Of a stretch of 7,169 nt of DNA, positions 1 to 6,107 are shown in pieces. Source of the stretch: Desulfobulbaceae bacterium UBA2213 (GTDB taxonomy: Bacteria > Desulfobacterota > Desulfobulbia > Desulfobulbales > Desulfocapsaceae); the NCBI GenBank assembly GCA_002327225.1, contig DCUN01000051.1, forward strand, positions 4,614-11,782, written 5' to 3'. The notes beneath the pieces are model-generated. The model did no database searches, was not told the origin of the DNA, and saw only the letters and a program-made list of their open reading frames with translations. Each line of letters starts with the position of its first letter. Within the stretch, counting starts at the first letter, position 1. The position numbers were made by a program, and so were the translations under genes.

Positions 1-723
1 TCCATGGGCTATGCCTATAAATGGGCTGGAGATATTGGCGACGGTCGTCTTCGCGTCTGCTACGGACGTGGTTTTGAGGATGGACTGCAAACTGATCACG
101 AGCCCATGGACGATATGGACTTCGTTGGCATGAGCTGGGATATCCTGCAGAAGGGGGATCGCTTCCTCTATGCCCAGTCCTTCCTGGCGGCCAATATTCT
201 GAACCCCCTTACATTTCAACAAGGTGGTAATATCCAGCATTCAGGCGCCACCTATATGGACAAGATTGCCGGGCTGAACTACTTCGTCGCCGGTGGTTGG
301 AGCCGTACCGACCCTAATAGCAACCAACTCTTACTTGGAAGCACTGACAGCGAGGACGGCTACCATGCCCATGTCGGTCTCCGCTATGATATCGACCCAG
401 CCGGCCTTAAGCTCGGTGCTGAATGGAACTACGGTTCCAAAAACTGGATCGGCATGACCCCTGGCCACGATGATCTCTATGAGTCCAAGATCGCCGCCCG
501 CGGTAATGTCTATGAAGTCTACGGCATCTATGACCTGCCCATGGGCGAGGCCATCTCCAAGTATGCCGACACCTTCATGCGTCTCGGCTATCAGCGTTAC
601 GAGTATGACTACCACGGCTCCAATGACTATTTTGATAATCCATATAATTTGGATGATAACGAAAATTCCTTCGACATCAGAAAAGCCAATCAGATTTACC
701 TGACCCTTGAGGCAACATTCTAG
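1..723 (+). CDS. Outer-membrane beta-barrel protein, DUF3373-like, C-terminal part (5' end outside window)
   Basis: The reading frame is open from base 1 to a TAG at 721-723, giving 240 residues. The Met at base 4 lies inside a continuing frame, so the true start is off the window. The protein alternates short Tyr/Trp/Gly-rich strands with Asp/Asn-rich turns, for example LRVCYGRGFEDG, LKLGAEWNYGSKNW, NVYEVYGIYDLP and FMRLGYQRYEYDY. It ends QIYLTLEATF, with the terminal Phe and alternating hydrophobics of a BAM-recognised outer-membrane C-terminus. The GSKNWIGMTP, SKIAARGNVYE and ISKYADTFMRLGYQ stretches resemble my memory of the DUF3373 (PF11853) family, porin-like proteins of unknown substrate in delta/epsilon-type bacteria. 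The barrel character is well supported. The family name is recalled rather than searched, and the substrate is unknown. The gene is followed by its own strong terminator, so it is the last gene of its transcript. Confidence 0.75.
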   Translation, partial: SMGYAYKWAGDIGDGRLRVCYGRGFEDGLQTDHEPMDDMDFVGMSWDILQKGDRFLYAQSFLAANILNPLTFQQGGNIQHSGATYMDKIAGLNYFVAGGWSRTDPNSNQLLLGSTDSEDGYHAHVGLRYDIDPAGLKLGAEWNYGSKNWIGMTPGHDDLYESKIAARGNVYEVYGIYDLPMGEAISKYADTFMRLGYQRYEYDYHGSNDYFDNPYNLDDNENSFDIRKANQIYLTLEATF

Positions 724-738
724 TCTCTTGTGCAAAAA

Positions 739-787
739 AACAGGATCTTGATCATGGGGTGACTACGTCCTGATCAAACGTTCTGTT
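739..787. repeat. Imperfect dyad between the barrel gene and its terminator
   Basis: TTGATCA at 748-754 pairs with TGATCAA at 771-777, and AACAG at 739-743 pairs with CTGTT at 783-787, giving a two-part stem with a 16-nt loop. There is no T-tract, so it is not a terminator. It could be a 3'-UTR structure protecting the barrel mRNA, or chance. The dyad itself is seen directly; any role is speculation. Confidence 0.3.
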
Positions 788-798
788 GCTGAGTATCC

Positions 799-838
799 GG
801 GGAAGGTTCCTTGAATGGAACCTTCCCCTTTTTTATTT
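799..838 (+). terminator. Rho-independent terminator of the outer-membrane barrel gene
   Basis: GGGGAAGGTTCC (799-810) pairs perfectly with GGAACCTTCCCC (817-828) across a 6-nt loop. It is followed directly by six T's (829-834) and then ATTTT. A 12-bp perfect GC-capped stem plus a U-tract is a canonical intrinsic terminator. It lies 76 bases after the stop codon of the barrel gene on the same strand. Confidence 0.95.
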
Positions 839-868
839 TATACAGTCAAGTGACACCAGCATGTTTCC

Positions 869-902
869 ACGCAGAGGCGTAGAGACGCTGAGAAAAACTT
901 TT
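869..902 (+). repeat. Dispersed GCAGAG-type repeat, copy 1
   Basis: The core is CACGCAGAGGCGTAGAGACG (869-888), followed by CTGAGAAAAACTTTT. Its reverse complement (CTCAGCGTCTC...CGCCTC) matches the right arm of the copy at 2051-2078, which reads TTCAGCGTCTCTGCGCCTC. It is therefore in opposite orientation to the copies at 1035-1080 and 2020-2090. Repeats of this 'CGCAGAGGCGCAGAGA' kind are, as I recall, scattered between genes in many bacterial genomes. Confidence 0.7.
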
Positions 903-916
903 CAGGAAATGTAATT

Positions 917-946
917 ATTCGACCTGACTTTGCTCTCAGGTCGAAT
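917..946. repeat. Perfect 11-bp hairpin between two repeat copies
   Basis: ATTCGACCTGA (917-927) is the exact reverse complement of TCAGGTCGAAT (936-946), with an 8-nt loop CTTTGCTC. Only TTCA follows on the plus strand and TAAT on the minus strand, so it is not a good intrinsic terminator. It sits between opposed copies of the GCAGAG-type repeat and could be the core of a small repeat-bounded element or a protein-binding dyad. Confidence 0.6.
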
Positions 947-1000
947 TTCAAGCAAGCTGGAGGATTGGTGGTTAGCGGGCAAGTCCTGGTTCCCACGCTT

Positions 1001-1118
1001 ACAACAGACCTCTATATCATGGTGAATAGGTACAACTTTTTTGTCCTTCTCTGCATCTCTGCGCGAAACAAAAAAAAACAGAGTTGCTCTCACAATAGAA
1101 TCATATCTACAACAGACC
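1001..1118. repeat. 10-bp direct repeats flanking repeat copy 2
   Basis: ACAACAGACC occurs at 1001-1010 and again at 1109-1118, just before the ATG at 1120. The two copies bracket 98 bp that include the GCAGAG-type repeat at 1035-1080. This is the arrangement expected if a short element inserted and duplicated its target. With only 10 bp, a chance match or a slippage duplication cannot be excluded. Confidence 0.35.
1035..1080 (-). repeat. Dispersed GCAGAG-type repeat, copy 2
   Basis: The core TTCTCTGCATCTCTGCGCG (1047-1065) is preceded by ACTTTTTTGTCC and followed by AAAC and a run of A's. It aligns in direct orientation with 2041-2088 (GTTTTTTGTC...TCTCTGCGC...CAAAAAAAA) but lacks the CTCGGCG part. 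Orientation is opposite to the copy at 869-902, with about 130 bp between them. Confidence 0.65.
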
Positions 1119-1119
1119 C

Positions 1120-1878
1120 ATGCCAAGACCCCACACCTTCCTCATCCCCCCTGGACCTGACCTTATCCAGGCCACCTTTGACCGCCATGATGGAGAAAGC
1201 CCCGCCCCTTTTGCCTCCCTCAACTCCAGTTTCTCCGTTGGTGACCAGGAAGAAAAGGTGCGGAGCAATCGCGAGCGGATGAAACAAACCTTAAGCATCA
1301 AGCGGCTGGTCTCAGCCAGACAGGTGCATGGGGAGCAGATTCACAGAATTGAAGAAACGCCTGAGAGTGATGAGGAGATAGACGGCGTTGACGCCTTGCT
1401 GACCGACAGGAGAGGGGTGGGGTTGATGATCCAGCATGCCGACTGTCAGGCCATCCTGCTCCATGACCCGGTGCACTCAGCAATCGCGGCCGTTCATTGT
1501 GGCTGGCGCGGCAGTGTCATCGGCATCATTGAAAAGACCATGCGGCAGATGAGTTCCTGTTACGGCTCCCGGCCTGAAGACATTACGGCAGGTATCAGCC
1601 CCTCGCTCGGCCCCTGCTGCGCTGAATTCATCAATCATCGAGAGGAGCTGCCACGCTCCTTCCTCGCCTTTCAGACTCGCAGCACCTATTTTGACTTCTG
1701 GCAGATATCGAGGTGGCAGCTGCTGGAGGCCGGCCTGCAGCCGGAAAATATCAGCCTGGCTGCGATCTGCACCTCCTGCAGCCCTGATTTTTTTTCCTAC
1801 CGCCGCGCCGTTCGTAAGGGCAATGGCATAACAGGACGGAATTGCAGCATCATTGCCCTGGCATCCACCAGAAAATAA
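1120..1878 (+). CDS. pgeF: YfiH/PgeF/LACC1-family protein (COG1496; purine nucleoside phosphorylase / peptidoglycan editing factor)
   Basis: 252 residues, the normal size for this family. Characteristic motifs occur in order: SARQVHG (66-71, His70), TDRRGVGLMIQHADCQ (95-110, Cys109), AAVHCGWRGS (123-132, His126), GISPSLGPCC (158-167) and PDFFSYRR (222-229). His70, Cys109 and His126 match the His-Cys-His metal-binding catalytic set. Family members were once called multicopper polyphenol oxidases. Later work describes purine nucleoside phosphorylase/adenosine deaminase activity for the LACC1 family, and E. coli YfiH (PgeF) has been linked to removing mis-incorporated L-Ser from peptidoglycan precursors. 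The protein should be cytosolic, since no signal peptide is visible. ATG at 1120 is the only reasonable start, as an in-frame TAG lies at 1096-1098; no clear Shine-Dalgarno precedes it. The gene stands alone and converges on the HDOD-GGDEF gene. Family assignment is firm. The in vivo substrate is unknown here, and the symbol is by homology. Confidence 0.9.
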   Translation: MPRPHTFLIPPGPDLIQATFDRHDGESPAPFASLNSSFSVGDQEEKVRSNRERMKQTLSIKRLVSARQVHGEQIHRIEETPESDEEIDGVDALLTDRRGVGLMIQHADCQAILLHDPVHSAIAAVHCGWRGSVIGIIEKTMRQMSSCYGSRPEDITAGISPSLGPCCAEFINHREELPRSFLAFQTRSTYFDFWQISRWQLLEAGLQPENISLAAICTSCSPDFFSYRRAVRKGNGITGRNCSIIALASTRK

Positions 1879-1883
1879 CCCTA

Positions 1884-1987
1884 AGCCACTGTTACAAAAT
1901 AACATGACCAACTTATTGACATGAGCGGCATAAGGAGCCGTAACAAAATGGATATAAATGACCAAGTTATTTTGTAACGGCTCCTAA
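1884..1987. repeat. Palindromic AGGAGCCGTTACAAA repeat cluster between convergent genes
   Basis: TAAGGAGCCGTAACAAAAT (1931-1949) pairs with ATTTTGTAACGGCTCCTAA (1969-1987) at 17 of 19 positions around a 19-nt loop. A further partial copy lies to the left: GTTACAAAATAAC (1891-1903) is the exact reverse complement of GTTATTTTGTAAC (1966-1978). ATGACCAACTTAT (1904-1916) recurs as ATGACCAAGTTAT (1958-1970). The block is therefore two direct copies of a unit plus one inverted copy, able to form two mutually exclusive hairpins. It lies 6 bp after the YfiH-family stop and may act as a transcription barrier between convergent genes. Another copy is at 3721-3775. Confidence 0.8.
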
Positions 1988-2019
1988 GCTGATTCAGGAC
2001 CAGAAGGAAAGGCTGATCT

Positions 2020-2090
2020 CGCGCCGAGGTGCAGAGAAAAGTTTTTTGTCGTTTTCAGCGTCTCTGCGCCTCGGCGCGCAAAAAAAATTA
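2020..2090. repeat. GCAGAG-type palindromic repeat, copy 3 (full hairpin)
   Basis: CGCGCCGAGGTGCAGAGA (2020-2037) pairs with TCTCTGCGCCTCGGCGCG (2061-2078) at 17 of 18 positions. The loop is T-rich (AAAGTTTTTTGTCGTTTTC and a few more bases), and an A-run follows at 2080-2087. The T-tract lies in the loop and the A-run on the far side, so for the minus-strand gene the order is T-run then hairpin, unlike a normal intrinsic terminator. It is the most complete of three copies in the window and sits 22 bp past the end of the HDOD-GGDEF gene. Confidence 0.8.
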
Positions 2091-2112
2091 CAGCAGAATG
2101 AACGCCCACGCC

Positions 2113-3618
2113 TCAACCCTGCAGAGCCTTCACAACCACGCGATTCCGGCCATTCTGTTTCGCCTGATACATTGCAGAATCAGCGGCCATAATCATTTGT
2201 GATTTATCCATCGACCTCATCCGTGGTTCATGGGTCGTCACACCTATACTGATGGTAATCTTGATCACGATGCCGCCAATCACCATTTCCATATCTTCAA
2301 TCCGCCGCCGTAATCGCTCGGCAAAAACCATACAACCAGCCTGTGCCGTCATGGGAAGGACCACCGCGAATTCTTCCCCCCCATAACGAACAAAAATATC
2401 CGAGGTGCGCATGGTCGTTTTTACAAGTTTTGCCAGGCTGCACAGGGCTTCATCACCGGCGGGATGGCCGTAGGTATCATTGACTATTTTAAAGTGATCA
2501 ATATCAAAGAACATAAGCGACAAGGGCAGTTGGTAGCGCACAGCCCGGCTCAGCTCTCTGTCCATCAGTTCCTGGAAATAACGATAATTATAGAGACCCG
2601 TCAGGCCGTCACGAAAGGCCAGCTCTCTGAGCTTGGCATTGGCCGCCTGCAACTCGACAGCCATCTCCTCCGCCTTCTGCCTGTCCTGCTTGGCCTGCAT
2701 CACCAGCTGCTCATAGGAGAGATTGATCCGACGCAACTCTTCATTCGCCTCATGGAGCAGCAGGGAAAAAGGTTTTATCTCACCGGGGTCGATCTCGAAA
2801 AAAGAAAGGATCTCGACACTCTTTTCCGCCACAGTATCGACCAATGCATCAATAGCCTCTTCAGCAATCTTGAATCGGGGACAGATTGCCGCCTTGAGTT
2901 GTTGAACCTTTTCCACACTCCGTGAACCATAATAAATCGATGCAAGCATGGTTGACCAGCTCAGAATATTGACCGGCATCTTGACTTCAGCAGGGCAGTC
3001 ACTTGCATGATGATAGCTGATCAAGGTCGAGATCGTTTCCGGCAGGCCCCATTCAGCAAGGAGCTCAGCCCCGACCTCCTGATGGTCAAAACCAAGGATT
3101 TTCCGCTCAATGCCAAAAACCGAGGACTCGGTCACCCTCTTCTCGTCCAATACCTGCCGATATTCTTCGGGCCGGCAAAGATAAATAACCAGGACTCCTA
3201 TATCCTGAAGCAAGGCAGAGACAAAAAGATCATCATTCTTATAGCGAAGCAAAGAAGCAAGCAGCTCAGCGCCTACCGCACAGGTAACCGCCCGTTTCCA
3301 GAATTTTCTGAAGCTGAACCCTCCACTCTCCGACCCGGTCACTTCCTTGGCAATGACAAAAGAGAGGGCAATGTTCTTGGTAACATTCAGGCCCAGAACC
3401 GACAGTGCCTTTTCAATGGTATTCACCGTGTTGGGCATACCGTAAAAGGAAGAATTGGCGACCTGCAGTATCTTGGTGGTCAATGCCGGGTCGATCTCGA
3501 TAATCCGGGCCAACTCTCCAAAAGAGGAGCTATCCTGTTTCACCGCCTCAAGAATACGCAAGGCAATAGCCGGTGGGGAGGGCAGCTTGATATCTTTTTT
3601 CCTCATGCCATGTATCAT
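2113..3618 (-). CDS. HDOD-GGDEF signalling protein, probable diguanylate cyclase
   Basis: 501 residues. An HDOD domain spans about 10-210: KLPSPPAIALRIL at 11-23, IDPALTTKILQVANSSFYG at 42-60, then the degenerate metal motif LLQDIG at 136-141, and HQEVGAELLAEWGLP at 179-193. A short helical, charged coiled-coil-like linker covers about 285-335. A C-terminal GGDEF domain (about 336-500) has DGLTGLYNYRYF (337-348), FDIDHFK (371-377), NDTYGHPAGD (380-389) and the active-site GGEEF at 413-417. GGEEF is a catalytically competent variant, so the protein should make c-di-GMP from two GTP. RTSD at 404-407, five residues before GGEEF, matches the RxxD inhibitory site for product feedback. There is no signal peptide or membrane segment, so it is cytosolic; HDOD is presumably the sensory or partner-binding part. 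ATG at 3618 has AGAAGG about 12 nt upstream. The Met four codons later is an alternative start. The signal sensed is unknown. Confidence 0.92.
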   Translation of the reverse strand: MIHGMRKKDIKLPSPPAIALRILEAVKQDSSSFGELARIIEIDPALTTKILQVANSSFYGMPNTVNTIEKALSVLGLNVTKNIALSFVIAKEVTGSESGGFSFRKFWKRAVTCAVGAELLASLLRYKNDDLFVSALLQDIGVLVIYLCRPEEYRQVLDEKRVTESSVFGIERKILGFDHQEVGAELLAEWGLPETISTLISYHHASDCPAEVKMPVNILSWSTMLASIYYGSRSVEKVQQLKAAICPRFKIAEEAIDALVDTVAEKSVEILSFFEIDPGEIKPFSLLLHEANEELRRINLSYEQLVMQAKQDRQKAEEMAVELQAANAKLRELAFRDGLTGLYNYRYFQELMDRELSRAVRYQLPLSLMFFDIDHFKIVNDTYGHPAGDEALCSLAKLVKTTMRTSDIFVRYGGEEFAVVLPMTAQAGCMVFAERLRRRIEDMEMVIGGIVIKITISIGVTTHEPRMRSMDKSQMIMAADSAMYQAKQNGRNRVVVKALQG

Positions 3619-3670
3619 TTCGTAACGACGCCTTCTATGAGTGTTTGCACCTTATCGGCCTGGTGCCACC

Positions 3671-3706
3671 CACAGAAACAGCAGGAAAAGATTGGCTGCT
3701 TCTGTG
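3671..3706. repeat. 12-bp hairpin upstream of the HDOD-GGDEF gene
   Basis: CACAGAAACAGC (3671-3682) pairs with GCTGCTTCTGTG (3695-3706) with a single mismatch and a 12-nt loop. It lies in the 136-bp gap between aconitase and the cyclase gene, about 53 bp upstream of the cyclase start. No T-run follows on either strand. It may be an operator-like dyad or leader structure for the cyclase; the role is not determinable from sequence. Confidence 0.4.
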
Positions 3707-3720
3707 AGGCGGCTGCAGGT

Positions 3721-3775
3721 GCCGTAAACAAAGTATGCAAGAAAAAGCCCTTGCTTACTTTGTAACGGCTCCTAA
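3721..3775. repeat. AGGAGCCGTTACAAA palindromic repeat overlapping the aconitase 3' end
   Basis: GCCGTAAACAAAGTATGCAAG (3721-3741; quoted in two parts GCCGTAAACAAAG and TATGCAAG) pairs with CTTGCTTACTTTGTAACGGC (3750-3769). There are two substitutions or one-base shifts, and the loop is 8 nt (AAAAAGCC). The outer right part TTTGTAACGGCTCCTAA (3759-3775) is the same sequence as 1971-1987. The inner part differs from the copy at 1931-1987, so the shared, conserved piece is the terminal core. Read on the minus strand, it covers the last codons of the aconitase gene. It could also form the mRNA 3' end of that gene, although the T-run lies in the loop. Confidence 0.8.
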
Positions 3776-6040
3776 AAAATTAAGAGCGGAACCCGCCTTG
3801 AACCAGTCAATCTGTTCACCATTGAGAGAATGTTTCAGGGATATACCCGATTCCGTGCCATCCGCATGATGACACACAGCCGTCAGCGTGGAACCGGGGG
3901 CAAGTTCTGTCAGACCCAGGATATCGACCCGGTCAGCCTCCTGAACGAGGTCATAGTCGGCGCCTGTGACAAAGGTCAAAGGCAGTACCCCCTGTTTCTT
4001 CAGATTGGTCTCATGGATGCGGGCAAAAGAGCGGGTAATCACCACCCGTCCCCCCATGTGCCGGGGGCTCATGGCCGCATGTTCCCGCGAAGAGCCCTCT
4101 CCATAATTGGTATCACCCACCGCCAGCCAGTGCTCGCCGGCAGCGCTGTAGGCCCGGGCAATCGTATTGTATGGCTGACGCTCTCCTGTCAGCTGATTGA
4201 GGCCAAGCCCTGTCTCACCACTGAAGGCATTGGTGGCGCCGCTGAACATGTTGCCGGAGATGTTATCCAGATGACCGCGAAAACGCAACCAGGGGCCGGC
4301 AGGCGAGATATGATCGGTGGTGCATTTTCCCTTGGCCTTCATCAGCAACCGCAGGCCCATGAAGTCACGCCCGTCCCAGGGGGAGAAAGGGGAAAGCAGG
4401 GCCAGACGCTCCGACCCTGGCGCCACCTGCACAGGCACAGCCGTTCTTGCCGCGATCGACTCGATTGGAGCCAGGAAGCCCGCTTCATCACGAACAAGAC
4501 CCTGGGCAGGCACCTCCGGGACTTTGCCGGGAGGCGTCAGGACAAAAGAAGCGCCATCAGCCGCCTGCAATTCAGCACGATAGGGATTCACCTCAAAGGT
4601 GCCAAACATGGCATAGGCCAGACAAGTCTCGGGACTGGCTATAAAACCGCAGGTGCCTGTGTTGCCGTCATTGCGTTTAGGAAAATTGCGGTTGTAGGAG
4701 GTGACAATGGAATTCTTGAACCCCGGTTCAATCCCTGTGCGGGTCCATTGACCGATACAGGGGCCGCAGGCATTGGCCAGCACAGTGGCCCCGATGGCCT
4801 CAAGTTTGGCAATCTGCCCGTCCCGCTCGAGAGTGGCACGCACCTGCTCGGAACCTGGAGTCACCAGTACCGGAATCTTCAAGCTCAGACCTTTTTCTGC
4901 TATCTGTTCAGCCATGGCGGCCAGACGTCCCATGTCTTCATAAGAGGAATTGGTGCAGGAACCAACGAGAGCATAGGTCACATTGGCAGGATGGCCGCCC
5001 TTTTCCACATACTCTTTCATCATCGAGACCGTGACCGCCAGATCAGGCGAATGGGGACCCACCAGATGCGGTTCAAGGCTGGTAAGATCAATCTCAATAA
5101 TCTCTTCATAATATTTTTCCGGACTGGCCAGGACTTCCTCATCGGCCTGTAACAAGTGGGCGTACCTGTCGGCAAGCATTGCCGCCTCGCCGCGCCCACA
5201 GGCACGCAGATACGCTGCCATGTGTGCGTCATAGGGAAAAACCGAGGTGGTGGCGCCCAGCTCCGCGCCCATATTGCAGATGGTAGCCTTACCCGTGCAG
5301 GAAAGGGTGGCGGCACCCGGTCCGAAATATTCAAAGACCCGATTGGTGCCGCCGGAACAGGTGAGCATGCCCAGGATCTTTAAAATCACATCCTTGGGCG
5401 AAGCCCAGTCCTGCAACTCACCGGTCAGCCGGACCCCGACAAAACGCGGATGCAGCACCTCCCAGGGCATGCCGACCATGACATCGACGGCATCGGCCCC
5501 GCCCACCCCAGAGGCAAAGGCGCCGATACCGCCGGCGTTCGGGGTGTGGGAGTCGGTGCCCAGCATCATCAGTCCGGGAAAGCCATACTGCTCGATCACC
5601 ACCTGATGAATAATGCCGGCACCCGGTAACCAGCAGCCAAAGCCATAGCGCTGAGCAGCAGAGGCCAGGAAGTCATAGACTTCACGATTATCCGTTCGCG
5701 CTGTATGCAGATCCGACTCTGCCCCCTGCTGAGCCCGGATCAGATGGTCACAGTGGACAGTGACCGGCACTGCGGCCTCATCCTTGGAGGCCAGCATAAA
5801 CTGCAGGATGGCCATCTGGGCCGTCGCATCCTGCAGGGCAATCCGGTCAGGACGGGTCTTGACATAAGAAACACCGGGGGTCAGCTCCGCCTCCATTGCA
5901 TTGTCAAGATGGCCATAGAGGAGCTTCTCGCCATAGGTTAAAGGACGGCCCAGCCGTTTTTTGACCAGGGCAATATTGGCGTCCATTTTCCGGTACACCG
6001 CTTCAATGAATTCGGGGGTAGAATCTACTGAACTGTTCAT
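3755..6040 (-). CDS. Aconitate hydratase, mitochondrial (ACO2)-type, [4Fe-4S]
   Basis: 761 residues, full length for the mitochondrial-type branch. It interconverts citrate and isocitrate through cis-aconitate in the TCA cycle, using a [4Fe-4S] cluster in the cytosol. It follows animal ACO2 closely: RPDRIALQDATAQMA at 63-77, HCDHLI at 96-101, GTDSHTPNAGGIG at 161-173, VGGADAVDVMVGMPWE at 179-194, GSCTNSSYEDMGR at 360-372, NACGPCIGQW at 423-432, KCTTDHISPAGPWL at 572-585 and GEGSSREHAA at 647-656. Cluster ligands are Cys362, Cys425 and Cys428, and Ser651 corresponds to the catalytic serine. GGAG lies 5 nt before the ATG at 6040, supporting this start. The C-terminus is odd: after the family-typical FKAGSALN, the last residues LGAVTK come from a dispersed repeat. 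It is neither the AcnA/IRP nor the AcnB type, so I leave the symbol blank. Confidence 0.97.
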   Translation of the reverse strand: MNSSVDSTPEFIEAVYRKMDANIALVKKRLGRPLTYGEKLLYGHLDNAMEAELTPGVSYVKTRPDRIALQDATAQMAILQFMLASKDEAAVPVTVHCDHLIRAQQGAESDLHTARTDNREVYDFLASAAQRYGFGCWLPGAGIIHQVVIEQYGFPGLMMLGTDSHTPNAGGIGAFASGVGGADAVDVMVGMPWEVLHPRFVGVRLTGELQDWASPKDVILKILGMLTCSGGTNRVFEYFGPGAATLSCTGKATICNMGAELGATTSVFPYDAHMAAYLRACGRGEAAMLADRYAHLLQADEEVLASPEKYYEEIIEIDLTSLEPHLVGPHSPDLAVTVSMMKEYVEKGGHPANVTYALVGSCTNSSYEDMGRLAAMAEQIAEKGLSLKIPVLVTPGSEQVRATLERDGQIAKLEAIGATVLANACGPCIGQWTRTGIEPGFKNSIVTSYNRNFPKRNDGNTGTCGFIASPETCLAYAMFGTFEVNPYRAELQAADGASFVLTPPGKVPEVPAQGLVRDEAGFLAPIESIAARTAVPVQVAPGSERLALLSPFSPWDGRDFMGLRLLMKAKGKCTTDHISPAGPWLRFRGHLDNISGNMFSGATNAFSGETGLGLNQLTGERQPYNTIARAYSAAGEHWLAVGDTNYGEGSSREHAAMSPRHMGGRVVITRSFARIHETNLKKQGVLPLTFVTGADYDLVQEADRVDILGLTELAPGSTLTAVCHHADGTESGISLKHSLNGEQIDWFKAGSALNFLGAVTK

Positions 6041-6045
6041 GATAT

Positions 6046-6049
6046 CTCC
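6046..6049 (-). promoter_or_regulatory. Ribosome binding site of the aconitase gene
   Basis: On the minus strand TTTGGAGATATC directly precedes ATG. GGAG with a 5-nt spacer is a good Shine-Dalgarno and fixes the start at 6040. No convincing promoter could be picked out in the 68 AT-rich bases between it and the repeat at 6108-6198. Confidence 0.7.
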
Positions 6050-6107
6050 AAAAAGGTACTGGGTATTGGCAATAGATAATTGAAAACTATTGATAACTCT
6101 TCAGCAA

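Larger units (their letters stand above)
724..1119. other. Gene-free stretch of 396 bp filled with terminator and repeats
   Basis: I see no credible protein or tRNA gene here. It holds the 739-787 dyad, the 799-838 terminator, two opposed copies of a GCAGAG-type repeat (869-902 and 1035-1080), a perfect hairpin between them (917-946), and a 10-bp direct repeat (1001-1010 and 1109-1118). The promoter of the downstream YfiH-family gene must lie here or further upstream, but no convincing -35/-10 pair stands out. Short open frames in this stretch have repeat-driven composition and no family resemblance. Confidence 0.8.

Noticed and set aside
917..946. Intrinsic terminator call for the perfect 11-bp hairpin
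   Set aside because: No U-tract follows on either strand, and the upstream barrel gene already has a strong terminator at 799-838.
902..1126. Small open frames on both strands in the 724-1119 gap
   Set aside because: They run through GCAGAG-type repeats and A/T-runs, lack ribosome binding sites and resemble no family.
1477..1965. 162-codon open frame on the minus strand over the YfiH-family gene
   Set aside because: It is antisense to a gene with clear family motifs, and its 5' part is made of the repeat block 1884-1987.
1884..2090. Possible CRISPR array in the gap with repeated palindromes
   Set aside because: The repeats differ in kind and spacing, there are inverted copies, and no regular repeat-spacer pattern or cas gene is present.
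3007..3765. 252-codon open frame on the plus strand opposite the HDOD-GGDEF gene
   Set aside because: It is antisense to the well-supported HDOD coding region, shows no family motifs, and its end falls in repeat sequence.
3830..5152. 440-codon open frame on the plus strand opposite the aconitase gene
   Set aside because: It lies fully antisense to a clear aconitase coding region. Its translation is Gly/Arg/His-rich without domains, so it is a shadow produced by the codon bias of the real gene.
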